Shown piece by piece: positions 47,691 through 60,628 of a DNA stretch of 64,000 nt. Made by a program: the position numbers and the translations under genes. Source of the stretch: Malania oleifera (lineage: Eukaryota; Streptophyta; Magnoliopsida; Santalales; Ximeniaceae); assembly GCF_029873635.1 (NCBI RefSeq), contig NC_080426.1, forward strand, positions 50,606,093-50,670,092, read 5' to 3'. Numbering within the stretch: position 1 is the stretch's first letter; each line of letters opens with the position of its first letter. Under the pieces are notes generated by a model. That model was not told the DNA's origin and did no database searches. It worked only from the letters and a program-made list of their open reading frames with translations.

Positions 47691-49244
47691 ACTCTGGTAT
47701 TTCATCTGAACGACTTTAATTTTCTCCTATAAGGTTGGTTGAATGATCAAACTGGCCATGATCGCCTGTGGATCCCCATCCACTATCTCTACTCCCAACC
47801 TCTCTAGGTCCATCCTGATCTGATGTTGTACAATAACCGCTGAAACCAATGCACCCACCGACTTATGACTCAACGCATCAGCTACCACATTAGCCTTTCT
47901 TAGGTGGTAACTAATGGTACAGTCATAGTCCTTAATCAACTCAAGTCATCTCTATTGCCTTATGTTCAATTCCTTCTAGGTGAAAAAGTATTTAAAGCTC
48001 TTATAATCAGTAAAGATCTTGCACTTTTCACCGTATAGATAGTGCCTCCAGATCTTTAATGCATAAATTACTGCTACCAGCTCCAAGTCATGCGTGGGAT
48101 AATTCTTCTCGTACTCCTTGAGTTGATGAGAAGCATACGTAATAACCTTTCCTTACTGCATCAATACACACCCAAATCCTTTCTGAGATGCGTCGCTATA
48201 GAGCACAAATCCACCCTCTCCTAACGAAATAGACAAAACTGGAGCAATAACTAGTCGTTGCTTCAATTCATGAAAAATCTGCTTGCATTCACTAGTCCAC
48301 TCATACTTTCTGTTCTTCCTCGTAAGCTGTGTCAGAGGACCTAATAACCTTGAAAACCCCTCCATGAACTTGCGATAGTATCCTCCTAGACCTAAGAAAC
48401 TTCTAACCTCGTGCACGTTCTTCGATTTCGCACAATCAACTACCGCCTCTACTTTGCTTGGGTCCACTGAAATTCCCTTCCTAAAAACTACATGTCCTAG
48501 AAATGCAACTTGTTCCAATCAGAACTCACATTTCTTAAATTTAGCATATCACTTTCCTTCTTTCAGCACCTAAAGCACTATCCGCAGATTTTTCTCGTGT
48601 TCCTCTGGGCTTTTTGAGTACACCATTATATCATCAATAAACACTACCACGAAATGGTCCAAATACTGGTGGAAGACCCTGTTCATCAGATCAACGAACA
48701 CTGCAGGAGCATTTGTCAATCCAAATGGCAAAACCAGGAATTCATAATTAATGGTCATATCGAGCTCTAAATGCGGTCTTTGGGACATCTTTCGCCCTAT
48801 CCTTCACGTGATGATACTCGGATCACCGATTGATCTTGGAAAAGACCTATGTGCCCTATAACTGGTCGAATAGATCGTCAATACGAGGTAATAGGTACTT
48901 ATTAATCACTGTCACTTTATTAATCTCCCTATAGTTGATGCACATTCTCATCGACCCATCCTTCTTCATTACAAACAACATCAGTGCTCCTTACGGCGAT
49001 ACGCTTGGTTTGATGAACCCTTTATCAAGAGTTCCTATAACTGCTCCTTTAACTTCTTTAGTTCAGCTGGACCAATTCTTTATGGAACCTTAGAAATTGG
49101 TGTTGTCCCTGGATTTAATTCAATGGCAAACTCCACCTCGCAATCAGGAGGCAATCCTAGTAATTCCTCAGGAAAAACATCTGCAAACTCCCTAGACACC
49201 CTCTAGAAGTAACCTCTTTGCCTGAATTGTTAAAAGGAACTGTA
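47691..49244 (-). pseudogene. Gypsy RT and RNase H
   Basis: Minus strand: the RT core with [16 protein letters not shown] and the catalytic [16 protein letters not shown] (48788-48570), then VAFLGHVVF and SFLGLGGYYRKF (48518 onward). RNase H follows with APVLSISLGEGGFVLYSDAS and GFGCVLMQ, then DYDCTISYHLRKANVVADALS (47939-47727). Frameshifts and stops occur between blocks, but no domain is missing. Confidence 0.85.
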
Positions 49245-50712
49245 GTGTAGAACACACACACGACTCGACAAATTTAAACTCCTGCTCCCCTAGAGGTCAG
49301 AACACTACCTCCTTCCTATGGTAGTCAATGCTCGCATAGTTGGATGTTAGCTAGTCCATCCCCAAAATGACGTCGAACCCATGCATGTCAAAAATAATTA
49401 GGCAAACAGGCAGCATTCTCCCCTGAATCTCCACTATGTAGTCTCTGATTACCTTACTACACACCACAATTGACCCTGCCGGCGTGACCACACCTAACTC
49501 GGCATCTAAACATCAAGTATCTACGCCACACTGTTTAACCAACCCCTGATCTATAAAAGAGTGCATCACACCTGAATCAAACAACACTACAACATTATTT
49601 GATAGAATGGAAATAGTACATATCACTGCATTGTCAGCGTTCTCCTCATCTCCTGGCATAAGCGAGTACACCCGCGCCTGGGCGGTGCCCCTCTGATGAC
49701 CACCTCGGGGTGCATGATTACCTCCCCGATACTAAGGTTATGGAGGTGCGTAATTCAACGTCGTGCGGTAGTCCTACTCTATATGCCCTGCCCCACCGCA
49801 CTGGAAGCAGTCAGCCGATCCACCCCTGCACTCGGCCCAATGCCTCTTATGGCATCTGGGACAAGCAGAATGCGATGAATCCCCCTAATGGGCTCAATAT
49901 CCCATCTCTTGTCGCTAGCCAATAAAATTACCAGACCGCCTCCATGAACTCTATCTGGTGTTAGACTGAAATCCCTGAGGTAAAGGCCTCTTCTTCTGGT
50001 TAACTACTCTCTTACCCTCCTGAATATTGGCCTACACTGCCATGACCTTATCCACTAACTCAAAAAAACCCTGCGTCAATAATGCCACCACTTGTGCGTG
50101 TATTTCCTACCTCAAACCCTTCTTAAACTTTCAGGTCTTTTTTAGTTTATCTGGAATCATGTATGGAGCGAAACGGGATAGTTCCATAAACTTGGCCGCG
50201 TATTGTTGTACGGTCAAGTGTCCTTGTGTCAGATTCATGAACTCCTCTATCTTAGCCTCTCAGGTGGTAGTAGGGAAGTATCTGTCGAAGAAAACCTCCC
50301 TGAAACGGCTCTAGGTAATAGCCGTAGGTCCTAGTCGCTGTTCCTCCACTAGCTTTGCCAATCTCTACCACCTCTTCGCTTCTACCACTAGTTTGAAAGT
50401 GGCATACCACACCTTCTGCTCCTCCGTGCACTCCAGCACACCCAGCAGTTCCTCAATCTCTTGAACCTTGTCTTCAACTGTGATCAGATTCGCTCCTTCT
50501 ACAAATGTCGGCGAATTCGCCTAGGCAAACTACTAAAAAGTGCAGCCCTAACCAACCGGTGGCTAAACCTTCTCTCTAGAGTCTCTCCGGTCCTCCTTCC
50601 TAGCTTGTCACACTATACTTCGCAGCACTATCGAGGCATCGACATCATCCTCACTGGAAGTATCCACATGATTATCCCCTCCAACTACGATGTCCTTTCC
50701 CCTGGGATCCAT
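49245..50712 (-). pseudogene. Gypsy gag and protease
   Basis: The minus strand starts at ATG 50712 (MDPRGKDIVVGGDNH). The retrotransposon gag domain is readable as WSRFREVFFDRYFP and [19 protein letters not shown]. Two zinc knuckles follow at about 49780-49860 (CPRCHKRHWAEC and CFQCGGAGHI), then a retropepsin region (about 49450-49245) next to RT. In-frame stops are common. The plus-strand frames at 49696-50982 are shadows. Confidence 0.8.
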
Positions 50713-51152
50713 CCTGAAGATAAGATAGAAGCCGACCTAGAAATCCCACATTTATTATGGTTGATGCAAGTATGGGACGACAAAATAATATAACATTTGA
50801 GTTTGCAATTAAAGGAATTACTTATACAATTTTGCTACAAAACCACCAAGGTACCGACCTCTAACCATAACACTGACACTACTTACATACTCATCGAACC
50901 TAACGTTCCCACTCAAATTTTCAAGTTCCAGTTTCTCAACCCAGAAATGAAACCCTCGATGGATTTACCATGGTTTTCCTAAAATCATCATTCCAGGAAA
51001 AACATAGAAGACCATTGAAGGATCATCATATCTAAGCTTCCAGACCAAGACTCGCCTAACCTACACACTCTTATCCTATCTTAATCTATACTCTAGTAAT
51101 CATTAATCATCCAAGTCTGTAGAACCTAGCAAACCAAGGTTCTGATATCACC
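50713..51152 (-). mobile_element. Gypsy leader and PBS
   Basis: About 440 bp between the 5' LTR and gag on the minus strand. The PBS complement 'ggttctgatatca' (51138-51150) gives TGATATCAGAACC, a decayed initiator-Met PBS. No gene seen. Confidence 0.7.
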
Positions 51153-52985
51153 TGTAACGCCCCGACTCGCTACGTGGGGACCGTGGTGCTACTTTAGTGA
51201 CGTCTGTATACCTGATACCATATTCATTATATAAATGTATCAGAAGTAAATAAAACATTCTCCAAAATCCGTTACCAAAGTTATAAACTGCTAACATACA
51301 TGGAAGTCTCCCCAATATCCATATTACAATCCATAACACAATACCAAAACCAAACTTAGTCCCTACAATCATATTATATACCCAATGACTTCAAAAACAA
51401 CTTAAATACTATGGAGTTCATTACAAACACTCACAAAAACTAATTGTCTACCACCCTGCCCGGGGTTCGCTATACTCGACCTCGAGATGGTCCTGAAAAG
51501 AAAATTTGTATATTGGGGTGAGACGCTTCTCAGTAAGGCAAATTAAGTTAATATCAGTGTGGCAAACATGAGTTTTAGTGTATACAAAAAATAATCCATT
51601 CTCCATTTAACCAAAAATAACAGTTATACATTATACTCACTCTGCACAATTGAAAATACCCCTTTCATTTCCATGGTATAAACCAGTTTAGTAAACAAAT
51701 AAGACCATTTACATAAATTAGCATATACACATAAAAGACACTCCCTAGGACTAATGACATGCTTAACCCCCATGACGAGTTGTGCGGCTCGAATGTTGGA
51801 CTTTGCCCTAGGGAATCAACCCAGACAAAGTCAAAGTATCCATCTGCTAATATACACTTGCAGACATCCGCAACCCAGTTGCAAGTCCGATTACCTTTCC
51901 ACTTCCTGGTCTGAATCCCAGGGAAGGTATCACCTCTAGGTAGGCTAATCGGCTCAAACCACCCTACACTTCTCCATTCGGTGTGGGTGCATATGGCCAA
52001 ATAATGATTCCTTAGCAACGATACCGTTCTCACAACTGGTCCTAGTTCTTAAACCATATCATGCAATTTAAGTAGTAAAATTGCAGTATAAATTCATTTT
52101 GTATAAAATCTTCCATTTCAAAAAACTCATTCCCTAGCTGTCAAATAAACCCGGCTTTCAGCAGTCATACACAACCCAGCCCTTGGCCTTTAAATAAAAC
52201 CCGGCTCACAGCTGTTAAATACAACCCGGCCCTCGGCCATTACATAAAACTCGGCTCACAACCGTTAAACACTACTTGGCCCTCCACTATTAAATAAAAT
52301 CCAACATTTCACAAAGGCAGTTCTCATATTTTCACAAACAAATTAGTATTTCACAACCATACCCAAATTCATTTATACCATAACCCATACCGATTATTCA
52401 CCTACCACACAATTTCAATGTTTGAATATAGCCATTTAAACAACCAAGATATCCACCATTCGTTTTATCCAAAATATCATATCATATATCCTAAATTTAT
52501 AAAATCCATTCAGTCAATTTTCGAAATAACCCTTGAAATCATAAATATACATATATATATATATATATATAGCAGTTTAACTTGTTCAACTTTAATAAAA
52601 TTCTGACTTAACTTAATCCCCTTGCCTGTTTACTGAGAGAGTTCCTACAATGCTTCTAACGCCCAACCCACGGCAACATGGGCTTCAAAACCCTGAAAAC
52701 ACATTTCCCCAGTTTAAACAACTCCACCCCAGAATAACAATCATTAAACATTCCCAGACCCTTACACCCCATTTAATCAGTTAAATGCTAGACAAATAGC
52801 CCATTTCTACCCTTACCTCAATTTTAAAGTGATACCTGGAAAACCCTAAAACACGATTTCGTTCTGGTGAACTCGTAGAGAATTTTCCCCAGATCCTCGT
52901 GGTAACTTTCGATCATCGATTCAGGTGACGAATGACGAGAAATCGTAAAGAGAAAGGGTGGGGGCGTGGGTTTAGAGAGAGAGAG

Positions 52986-53020
<35 letters not shown>

Positions 53021-53349
53021 GGTTTCTTAATGAAGAAGTAATTTTAAAACCTTTTTAAAGGCCGTTAACTCGACCAACTTCGTCAATGAAATGGGGCCTT
53101 CGTCGATGAGTTGTAGAAGGACGTTCATCGACGAAAGAAAGGGTTCATCGATGAACCTTAGGCCTGAAATTTTCCAAAATTTTGGGATTCCTTCGTCTAC
53201 GACACCTGAACTTCATCGACAAGGCACAGAACGCCACTTGTGGACGAAAATAGGGGATTGATCGATGAGTCCTACTGCATTGCCCTTTTAAAATTTTCTT
53301 CCTTCTTTTCTTATTTATTTCCTTTATTTTCAGGGTTCGGGTTTCTACA
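51153..53349 (-). mobile_element. 5' LTR of the Gypsy tandem
   Basis: 2197 bp, minus strand TGTAGAAACCC (53349) to GGCGTTACA (51153). Closely similar to 43842-45994 across its length. It contains the perfect hairpin TGAGA-CGCT-TCTCA (51519-51532), a minisatellite (52130-52310), (GA)n/(TA)n (52976-53018) and TCGTCGACGA variants (about 53070-53270). Sequence to the right is a different LTR, so the tandem probably inserted into it. Confidence 0.85.
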
Positions 53350-55194
53350 CAAAGGGATACGGGGGATATACCTGTCCATACATACATGTCAACGATGCAG
53401 CGGAAGACATGAAATACCCAACCTTATATATAATACCAGAGTTCTACAATATCCATAAATACACATATACATCCCCAAAAAGAACCATAAATATCCTGGG
53501 GACACATCCAAAATCCATCTCCCAACTCAAGCACTCACCCTGCAACTAGGGCAGTACTATAGTCTCCTCTATCTCGGAGCTCGCTCCGCTCGTCTGTCTA
53601 GGTTTCCTAAAATGTTTCAATTTTTGGGGTGAGACACCTCTCAGTAAACGGGATATGTTAACATCATAGTGTGACACATGAGTTTTATTGTGTTATAAAT
53701 ATATGCTGTATATAATTAACTGCATCTGATAAGTCAAAAAAATCTGTACTCATACTTATAAATCTGGTAATTCATATTTCAACATAACATATTGTGTCAT
53801 ACTAAATTTATGTATACATATAAATCGTCTATTATATCTATGTAATACTGAAATTATCCCTTGGATGGATAGCTAGTTGATATCATGTATTACCCCCATA
53901 TGATTGGGTGTGCGGCCCGCGAGCGGGACCTAGCAATGGTTGACCTACCACACGAAGCCAAAATTGATTAGTCTGTTAGTACGATTGGTCTACCCAGCCT
54001 GGTCCGAACTTCCAAGGGGCACACTACTACAATGGGCTTAATCGACTATTAATACTTCCACACTCTATCTGAGACGTGTGGTGACACTATCTGAACTGAT
54101 AGCTACGGTACCGTACTATGAAACTAAACTAAGTCATAAGGGTTCTGCTATCATATAGTATATTTCATAAATAACTGTAATATAACTGTCTCATGATTCT
54201 ATGTAAAATCTATCATAATAGTATTTCTGAATCAACTGTTATACATATACATGTCAAATCACGGCATTTGAGTCGGCTAAATTATCACGACATCTAGGTC
54301 GACTGGATTATCATGATATACTGAAAATATAATAAATATCTGCTCTATTTATAGTTTTCTAAAAATTCATTATCAAATCATGTCTGTTCTGTGTAACCAT
54401 GAAATATTCTAACATGCTAATATCTATAGTAAAAATTATTTATAGTCATGCCACACGAGTGAGTATTACACTGTAATATACTATCTGTCTGGGGAAAGCA
54501 TATTTTGTTGAAAAATATTATTAAATTTATTTCTAGGGTTTATTCAGTTCAAACATCAAAATTCCCAAAAACTACATTAATTCATATAAATAATTACTGA
54601 ATCAAATACTATATTTTTAAACGATTAACTTTCTGAAAATACCTAACTTAATCTATCCCCTTACCTAATTCCTAAAGAAAAACCCGTAGGGATCCTAATC
54701 TTCACCTGCAGCGTACGCGTAAAACCCCTATATTCATAAACCCTAATCCAGTCAACTTAACCCTAGAACATTCACTATTTAATATTCCTTATCCAATACT
54801 CCTTCAATAATTAATAAAACTCAAAAATAGATTCCATACCCTGATTTTGGAGTGGTGCCTAGGAACCCCAAATCACGAAATTACTCCGGTTAATCTGCAG
54901 AGAATCGCCGCCGGGATCCCAAAAACACGTTTATTAGCTGATTCGGGTTGAAATCAGGCAAGAAATCGAGGAGAGAAGGGAGGAGAGTCATAGCCCTAAG
55001 AGAGAGAAATGAAGAGATGAAATTTTTGTTGAAAAAAAAATGATTTGAATATATTTATAGGCTGCGTACTCGGTCGTACTCGTCGACAAGTCAAAGAAGA
55101 GCACTTGTCGATGAAGATAGTGGGTTCATCGACGATCCTTCAAATCTTAGATTTCCTGGCTCTCAAGATCTCCTCGTCGACGAGCAAATTCTAC
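53350..55194 (-). mobile_element. Partial Gypsy LTR of another family
   Basis: It has the standard LTR landmarks on the minus strand: TCGTCGACGA motifs (about 55078-55190), a TATTTATAG block (about 55055), GA-rich leader, and the perfect hairpin TGAGA-CACC-TCTCA (53630-53643). Both ends are lost: the left abuts the Gypsy tandem LTR and the right is fused to integrase at about 55195. Confidence 0.68.
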
Positions 55195-57068
55195 TAATGC
55201 CAGGTACTAAATCCAACTGCCTCCAAAATCTAGCACGCAGCATATCCTTTAATATCTGTATAGTCCTCTTCGTCTATCCATTGGTATGAGGATGAAAGGT
55301 CGTGCTAAAAGTCAATTGGGATCCCAAAGCTCTCTATAAGCTTTTCCAGAATTGAGACGTGAAATGTGGATCTCGATTAGAAATGATGGACACAAGCAGT
55401 CCATGCAGTTTGACTATTTCTTGTGTATACAGTTCTACCAATCTACCCATGGAGTAGTTAACACTGATGGGAAGAAAATGGGTAGTTTTCATCAATCTAT
55501 CAACGACTACCCAGATGACGTCCTATCCATGAAGTGCCGGTGGTAACTCCGATACAAGGTCCATAGAAATATGCTCCCATTTCCATTTAGGGATGTGAAA
55601 TGGTTGCAATGGTCTCGCCAATCTCTGATGCTTAGTTTTCACCAGTTAGCATGTCAAGCACTGTCCTGCATATTCAGCAATTTCTCTCTTCATATTGCTC
55701 CACTAGAAGAATATCTACAAATCCCTGTACATTTTCGTACTTCCTGGATGTATCATATACAGGGAATGATGCGCCTTTTCCAAAATGGTATTTTTAATTC
55801 CGGCATCATTGGGTACACAAAACCTACTACGAAACCTCAGAGTTCCATCATTTGAAATTTTAAAATTAGCTCCCTCTCCACTCTACACTTTATCTCTAAT
55901 CTTTACTAATTCTGCGTCTTGCATCTGCGCAATCTTAATTCTTTCCAACAGCGTCGGCTGAAGTACCAGGTTACCAATAAATGCCTGGTGATCTCCTTCT
56001 ACTAGTCCACACCAAGTCTTTCTAAATCCATTATGATCTTATGTGTAGTTACTATCGCTGATATAGATGCACACCCTGATTTACGGCTCAACGCATCAGC
56101 TACCACATTAGTCTTCCCTAGTTGGTAATTGGTGGTACAATTGAAATCTTTAATCAGCTCGAGTCACCTAATCTATCTCATATTCAGCTCTTTCTATGTG
56201 AAGAAATACTTTAAATTTTTACAATCTAAAAATATTTCTCACTTCCTACCATACAGATAATGCCTCTAGATCTTCAATGTGTACACCACTACAGTCAACT
56301 CTAAATCATGCATAGGGTAGCTCTTCTTGTACTCTTTAAGTTAACAAGAAGCATATGCTACAACTTTTCCTTGTTGCATTATCACACATCCGAGCCCCTT
56401 CTAAAACGCATCACTGTAGATTACATATCCACCATCTCCTCATGTAATAATCAAAACTGGTGCAGTAATGAGCCACTGCTTCAATTTCTGGAAACTCTGC
56501 TCACAATCATCATTCCATTCAAACTTAACATTCTTCTTGGTTAGCCGTGTTAGAGGCCCTGATAGCCTAGAAAATCCCTTTACGAACTAGAAATAATATC
56601 CCGCAAGTCCCAAGAAACTTCTGATCTCCTGAACATTCCTCGGTCTCGCCCAGTCCACTATTGCCTCTATCTTGCTTAGATCTACAGAGATACCATCCCT
56701 GGATATCACATGCTCAAGAAAAGTAACTTTCTCTAACCAGAATTCACACTTCTTGAATTTGGCATACAATTTCCTTTCTCTAAGTATCTGAAGTACTAGC
56801 CTTAAATGTTCTTCATGCTCCTCGAGGCTCCTCAAGTAGACCTGTATATCATCAATGAAAACCACTATGAACTGGTCCAAATACTGATGAAAAACTTTGT
56901 TCATGAGGTCCATAAATGCAGTGAGAGCATTCGTCAATCCAAAAGGCATAACCAAAAACTCATTATGGCCATAGCGAGTCTGGAATGTTGTCTTGGAGAC
57001 ATTCTTTGATTTGACCCTCACTTGATGTTACCCAGATCGTAGATCAATCTTTGAGTAAACTCGTGTAC
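55195..57068 (-). pseudogene. Gypsy pol remnant: integrase, RNase H, RT
   Basis: Minus strand. RT at 57021-56587 reads [20 protein letters not shown] and the catalytic [18 protein letters not shown], then FLGLAGYY. RNase H (about 56560-55990) and the integrase zinc and core regions (about 55870-55210) follow in decayed form. It starts abruptly inside RT on the right (57068) and inside integrase on the left. Of the same lineage as the other Gypsy copies here, but more diverged. Confidence 0.8.
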
Positions 57069-57675
57069 TTTGGAAGTAACCTCATATTCAAAAATGAGTT
57101 TAGGGCATAGTGATATATGATATAAGATGGATCCCTAACACTCAATCTTGTGCAATGGACAACAGTGGCTTAACTTAAGGTATTTATCTTTAAGCATGGA
57201 TTAAGCATTTGAAATTAATTACCCGGCAAAGATGCCATGTCCAACTGGAAGTGGATGCAGATACTAAGTTTATATATATTAACCTCGAACCACTCTCTAA
57301 GTCTTCAGTCATCACAACCCCCTAAACCAAATCCTATAATCTAAAGAAAAATTTAAATAATTTGGTAATTTCATTTTGAATCCATTTTTCCTTGGATCCT
57401 GAGAGATTCACCATCATGATAATCTAATTCATTTTCTCATCTAGGCCTCTAGCACTACTAGATGGACACGTAGATTGAATATGTCATTTTCTTTTATAGT
57501 GTAAGCAGGTTATGTAAATACGTGAAAGATTATGCTTACAAATCTTATTTTTGCTTGATGAGGCATAAAAATAGTTATTGGATTTAAAGGATAAACTCTT
57601 TTTGAAAATGTTTTTCTTTTTAATTCTTAAAGGTTTATTATAATTATTCTTTTCATTTTTAACTTCGAGTGAAAC
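57069..57675 (-). pseudogene. Copia gag zinc-knuckle region (minus strand)
   Basis: On the minus strand left of the solo LTR the text continues gag: NNYNKPLRIKKKNIFKK, then TCLHYKRK, a stop, and HIQSTC. This is a decayed CCHC knuckle (second Cys replaced by Tyr, Gly replaced by a stop). Left of about 57400 no clear protein is visible. It joins 59706-60600 once the LTR is removed. Confidence 0.55.
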
Positions 57676-58578
57676 TGTAAGGACCTGCTTAATAAACTGA
57701 TTATTATATATATATACTCTACATACTCTGATACCATACTGGGGGTAAACCCATTCATTAACTTAAGCAGCAAGAAGCAGAAACTAAACAAACATATTCA
57801 TATGTAAATATATACAACACCATACCATACAATACCAAAGTACTACATGTTTTCCAAAATATTTACATACATATGTTCCCAAAATACCCTTAACAAGCTA
57901 GGGTATATAAAAAAAATACTCGCAAAATGAACTCACTCTCCACTGGCAGGGTAGTATAGAAGCCCCTCTATCTGCGAGCCTGGTCTGCTCGCCTACCTAG
58001 ATCACCTGAAAAATATTTCAACACTGGGATGAGCCAACGCTCAGTAAGAAGAAATATGTTATTACTAGTGTGTGACAAATGAGATACTATATCATGAAAA
58101 TCTGTTTTCAAATAAACATGTATAACTGAATATTAAAATAAAGTACAAGTGATAAAATACACCCCCCTTTCCATGTTGCTTAACATAACAATGTCGAAGG
58201 TTACTAATCAAAATACTTTTATTATACATAGGTATATTCCTTGTTTCTGTAAATCTATACATACGTAGTAGTAACTGAAAATGTTCCCTGTGACTATCTG
58301 AGTGTCATGACTTACCCCCTCATGACAGGGTTGTGTGGTCTGTAGGCGAGATTTACCCTAACTGGCCAACCAGGAATAAATCACTATACTCCATCGGTCA
58401 ATCTGCCCACCTCAACCCATATCTGGATGTGGAGCCTAACCTCTTCAAGGGCTTAGGTGATTGACCTTACCACGTATTATCTAAATAGGTGGTTGCATTC
58501 ATAAAGTAACATAGTATCTGTAGCAACAGTACCGTGCTCTGTAGCTGCAAGTCCAACAGGGTCTGATATCATATAATA

Positions 58579-58615
<37 letters not shown>

Positions 58616-59700
58616 CTGATTTACCATGATTCTGAAGTACTGAATTAACCATAATGCTGCATAACTGCAGTGTAATTCATATGTCGTAATACTGAGAACT
58701 GTATAATCATAACATTGAAACTGCATAATCATAATACTGAAACTGCATAATCATAATACTGATACTGCATTATCATAATATTGATATTCGTGTAATCATG
58801 GTACTGAGATTCATAAAATCATGGTACTAAAATATCGTAAAATTAGGAGGACACTGAAATATCGTAAAACTTATATTCGCACTATATTCATATTCTAAAG
58901 CCACACGATACTGTAATACATAATTTTCATCATTAAATAAATTGTATAATATTTTAAAAAAAATACCTAGCATAGCATATTTCCCTTACCTGACTATTAG
59001 AAAGCCCCTATGGAATACTAGCCTTACATCCATAGGGCCTTCTACAAAACACCCTGAAAACAGCATTCGTCAGAATAAAATATCAATATTTCATCCCCTA
59101 CACCATTTCTTATAACTACCATAAAGCCAAAAATAGGCTAAAATGTCTTACCCTGAATTTGTGATGAAATCCTACTTCGTTTCCCTAACGATCCGCTCCG
59201 GCAATCTTGTAGAAAACTTCGCCAGGAGCGTCGTGGCAACTTTAGATCATCGATCCAGCGTCTGGCAGGGCCGAAAACGAAGAGAGAAGGGAGAGAGAGA
59301 CGTAGGGAGAGAGAGGAGAAAGAGAGAAGCCAGAAATTATGATAAAAATATGAGCTTTTCCTACTTATAGGGTCAGATTCGTCGACGAGACACGTCACCT
59401 CATCGACGAGTCTTTCAGTAAATTCGTCGACGAAGTCCTGTATTCATCGACGAAATTCAGAGCAGCCCGATCCGTCTCTCGCTATTTTCTCGTCAATGAA
59501 ACCGTGTGTTCGTCAACGAAAATCCTTCTGCGCTCGTTGACGAACCCCTGTATTCATCGACGAGTCCTGAAAATTTCCGAAAATTAAAATTATCCCCAAA
59601 ATGCAATGTTGTCGACGAATGCTACGGCCTCCTTCTGTTTCTGTATCTATTTCTTCCCTCTTATTATTATTAAAATGTTATTATTCTTTGGGTCACTACA
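57676..59700 (-). mobile_element. Solo Gypsy LTR in Copia gag
   Basis: Plus strand TGTAAGGACC (57676) to GGTCACTACA (59700), 2025 bp. Flanks GAAAC (57671-57675) and AAAAC (59701-59705) match 4/5 as a TSD. Minus-strand order: nine or more TCGTCGACGA-type motifs (59370-59630), TATA block (about 59365), GA-rich leader, repeats of about 21 bp ('actgcataatcataat', 58660-58860), and the hairpin TGAGC-CAAC-GCTCA (58030-58043), in which both stem bases have changed together. Confidence 0.82.
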
Positions 59701-59705
59701 AAAAC

Positions 59706-60628
59706 TCTAGAATAATCATCTACTTCTTCTTCTAAGCATATAATTTTTAATATCTTCTTAATCTTTCTCTTTTCTAATGTGGTATGATAATCTTTTAGAT
59801 CTTTTAATTTGTTTGCTAACCTTCTACTTTCATTTTTGAAGATAGTTTTCTTCTTAGATACTCTAACTAGAAGTTTATGCATTTTAAATAAAGTACATTC
59901 TAATTCTTTGTTCAAAGGCATGCTTTCATTTATCAAATTTGCACATGATTCAACACAGGAATTATTATGATCATTTTCATATGAATCATTGCATGCATCA
60001 ATATCACCAGAGACAATAAATGATTCATCATACAATATATAATAATATTTTTCACCTAAATCATCACATGCACCATTATCAGTATTTTCAACGGATGATT
60101 CAACATATGACACATCATAGCATTCATCGTATGAATCATCAATAGTGGTAGAGATAGAATCATATACCTCTACTTCTATTAATGCAATTACCCTATGATT
60201 TACCACATTCTGATTATTTGAGCGTGACACTTCTAGAGATGTGGTCTCCTTTCCCTGGGAATCTCCATATTTCTTTTCGATTTCATCCTAGATTTCCTAT
60301 GCACTCTGACATGCCACAAACTCAAAAAAAATATTAGAATCTAATGCAAGATATAACATGTCCATGGCATATGAATTTGCATGCATTAAAGTAATATCAT
60401 TTGCATTTATAGGCATACAAATTCCTTTGACAATCACCTGCCAGGCCCTCCAGTTCATTGATTTTATAAATGTGTTTATTCTAATTTTCCAGGTAGTGTA
60501 ATCAACACCACAAAATAATGGAGGACTACAAGGTGATCGTCCCTCTCCAAATGGGGATACACCAATGTGAGTCATCCCAATTTTTAGTAAAAACATTTAA
60601 GTCAATGCTATGAGGCTCTGATACTAAT
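59706..60628 (-). pseudogene. Copia gag (minus strand), split by solo LTR
   Basis: The N-terminal part (60596-60297) reads CGVDYTTWKIRINTFIKSMNW, then AWQVIVKGI and MDMLYLALDSNIFFEF, a UBN2-type gag domain. The C-terminal part (60230-59706) is acidic, with many SYVES/SCVES-like phrases, then LECTLFKMHKLLVRVSKKK and NKLKDLKDYHTTLEKRKIKK, a coiled-coil stretch usual before the zinc knuckle in this Copia group. The PBS complement is at 60614-60625. An open frame crosses into the LTR at 59700 by chance. Confidence 0.78.

Noticed and set aside
43165..50982. Plus-strand frames with near-identical protein in two places (43165-43482 and 50461-50793)
   Set aside because: They are the antisense of the gag start on the minus strand, where recognisable gag motifs lie. 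The similarity reflects two copies of the same Gypsy family.
59670..60230. 186-residue minus-strand frame as a novel acidic protein gene
   Set aside because: It sits between a Copia gag N-terminus with PBS and LTR and a zinc-knuckle remnant, and its coiled-coil end is usual for gag of this Copia group. The last residues run into an inserted LTR.
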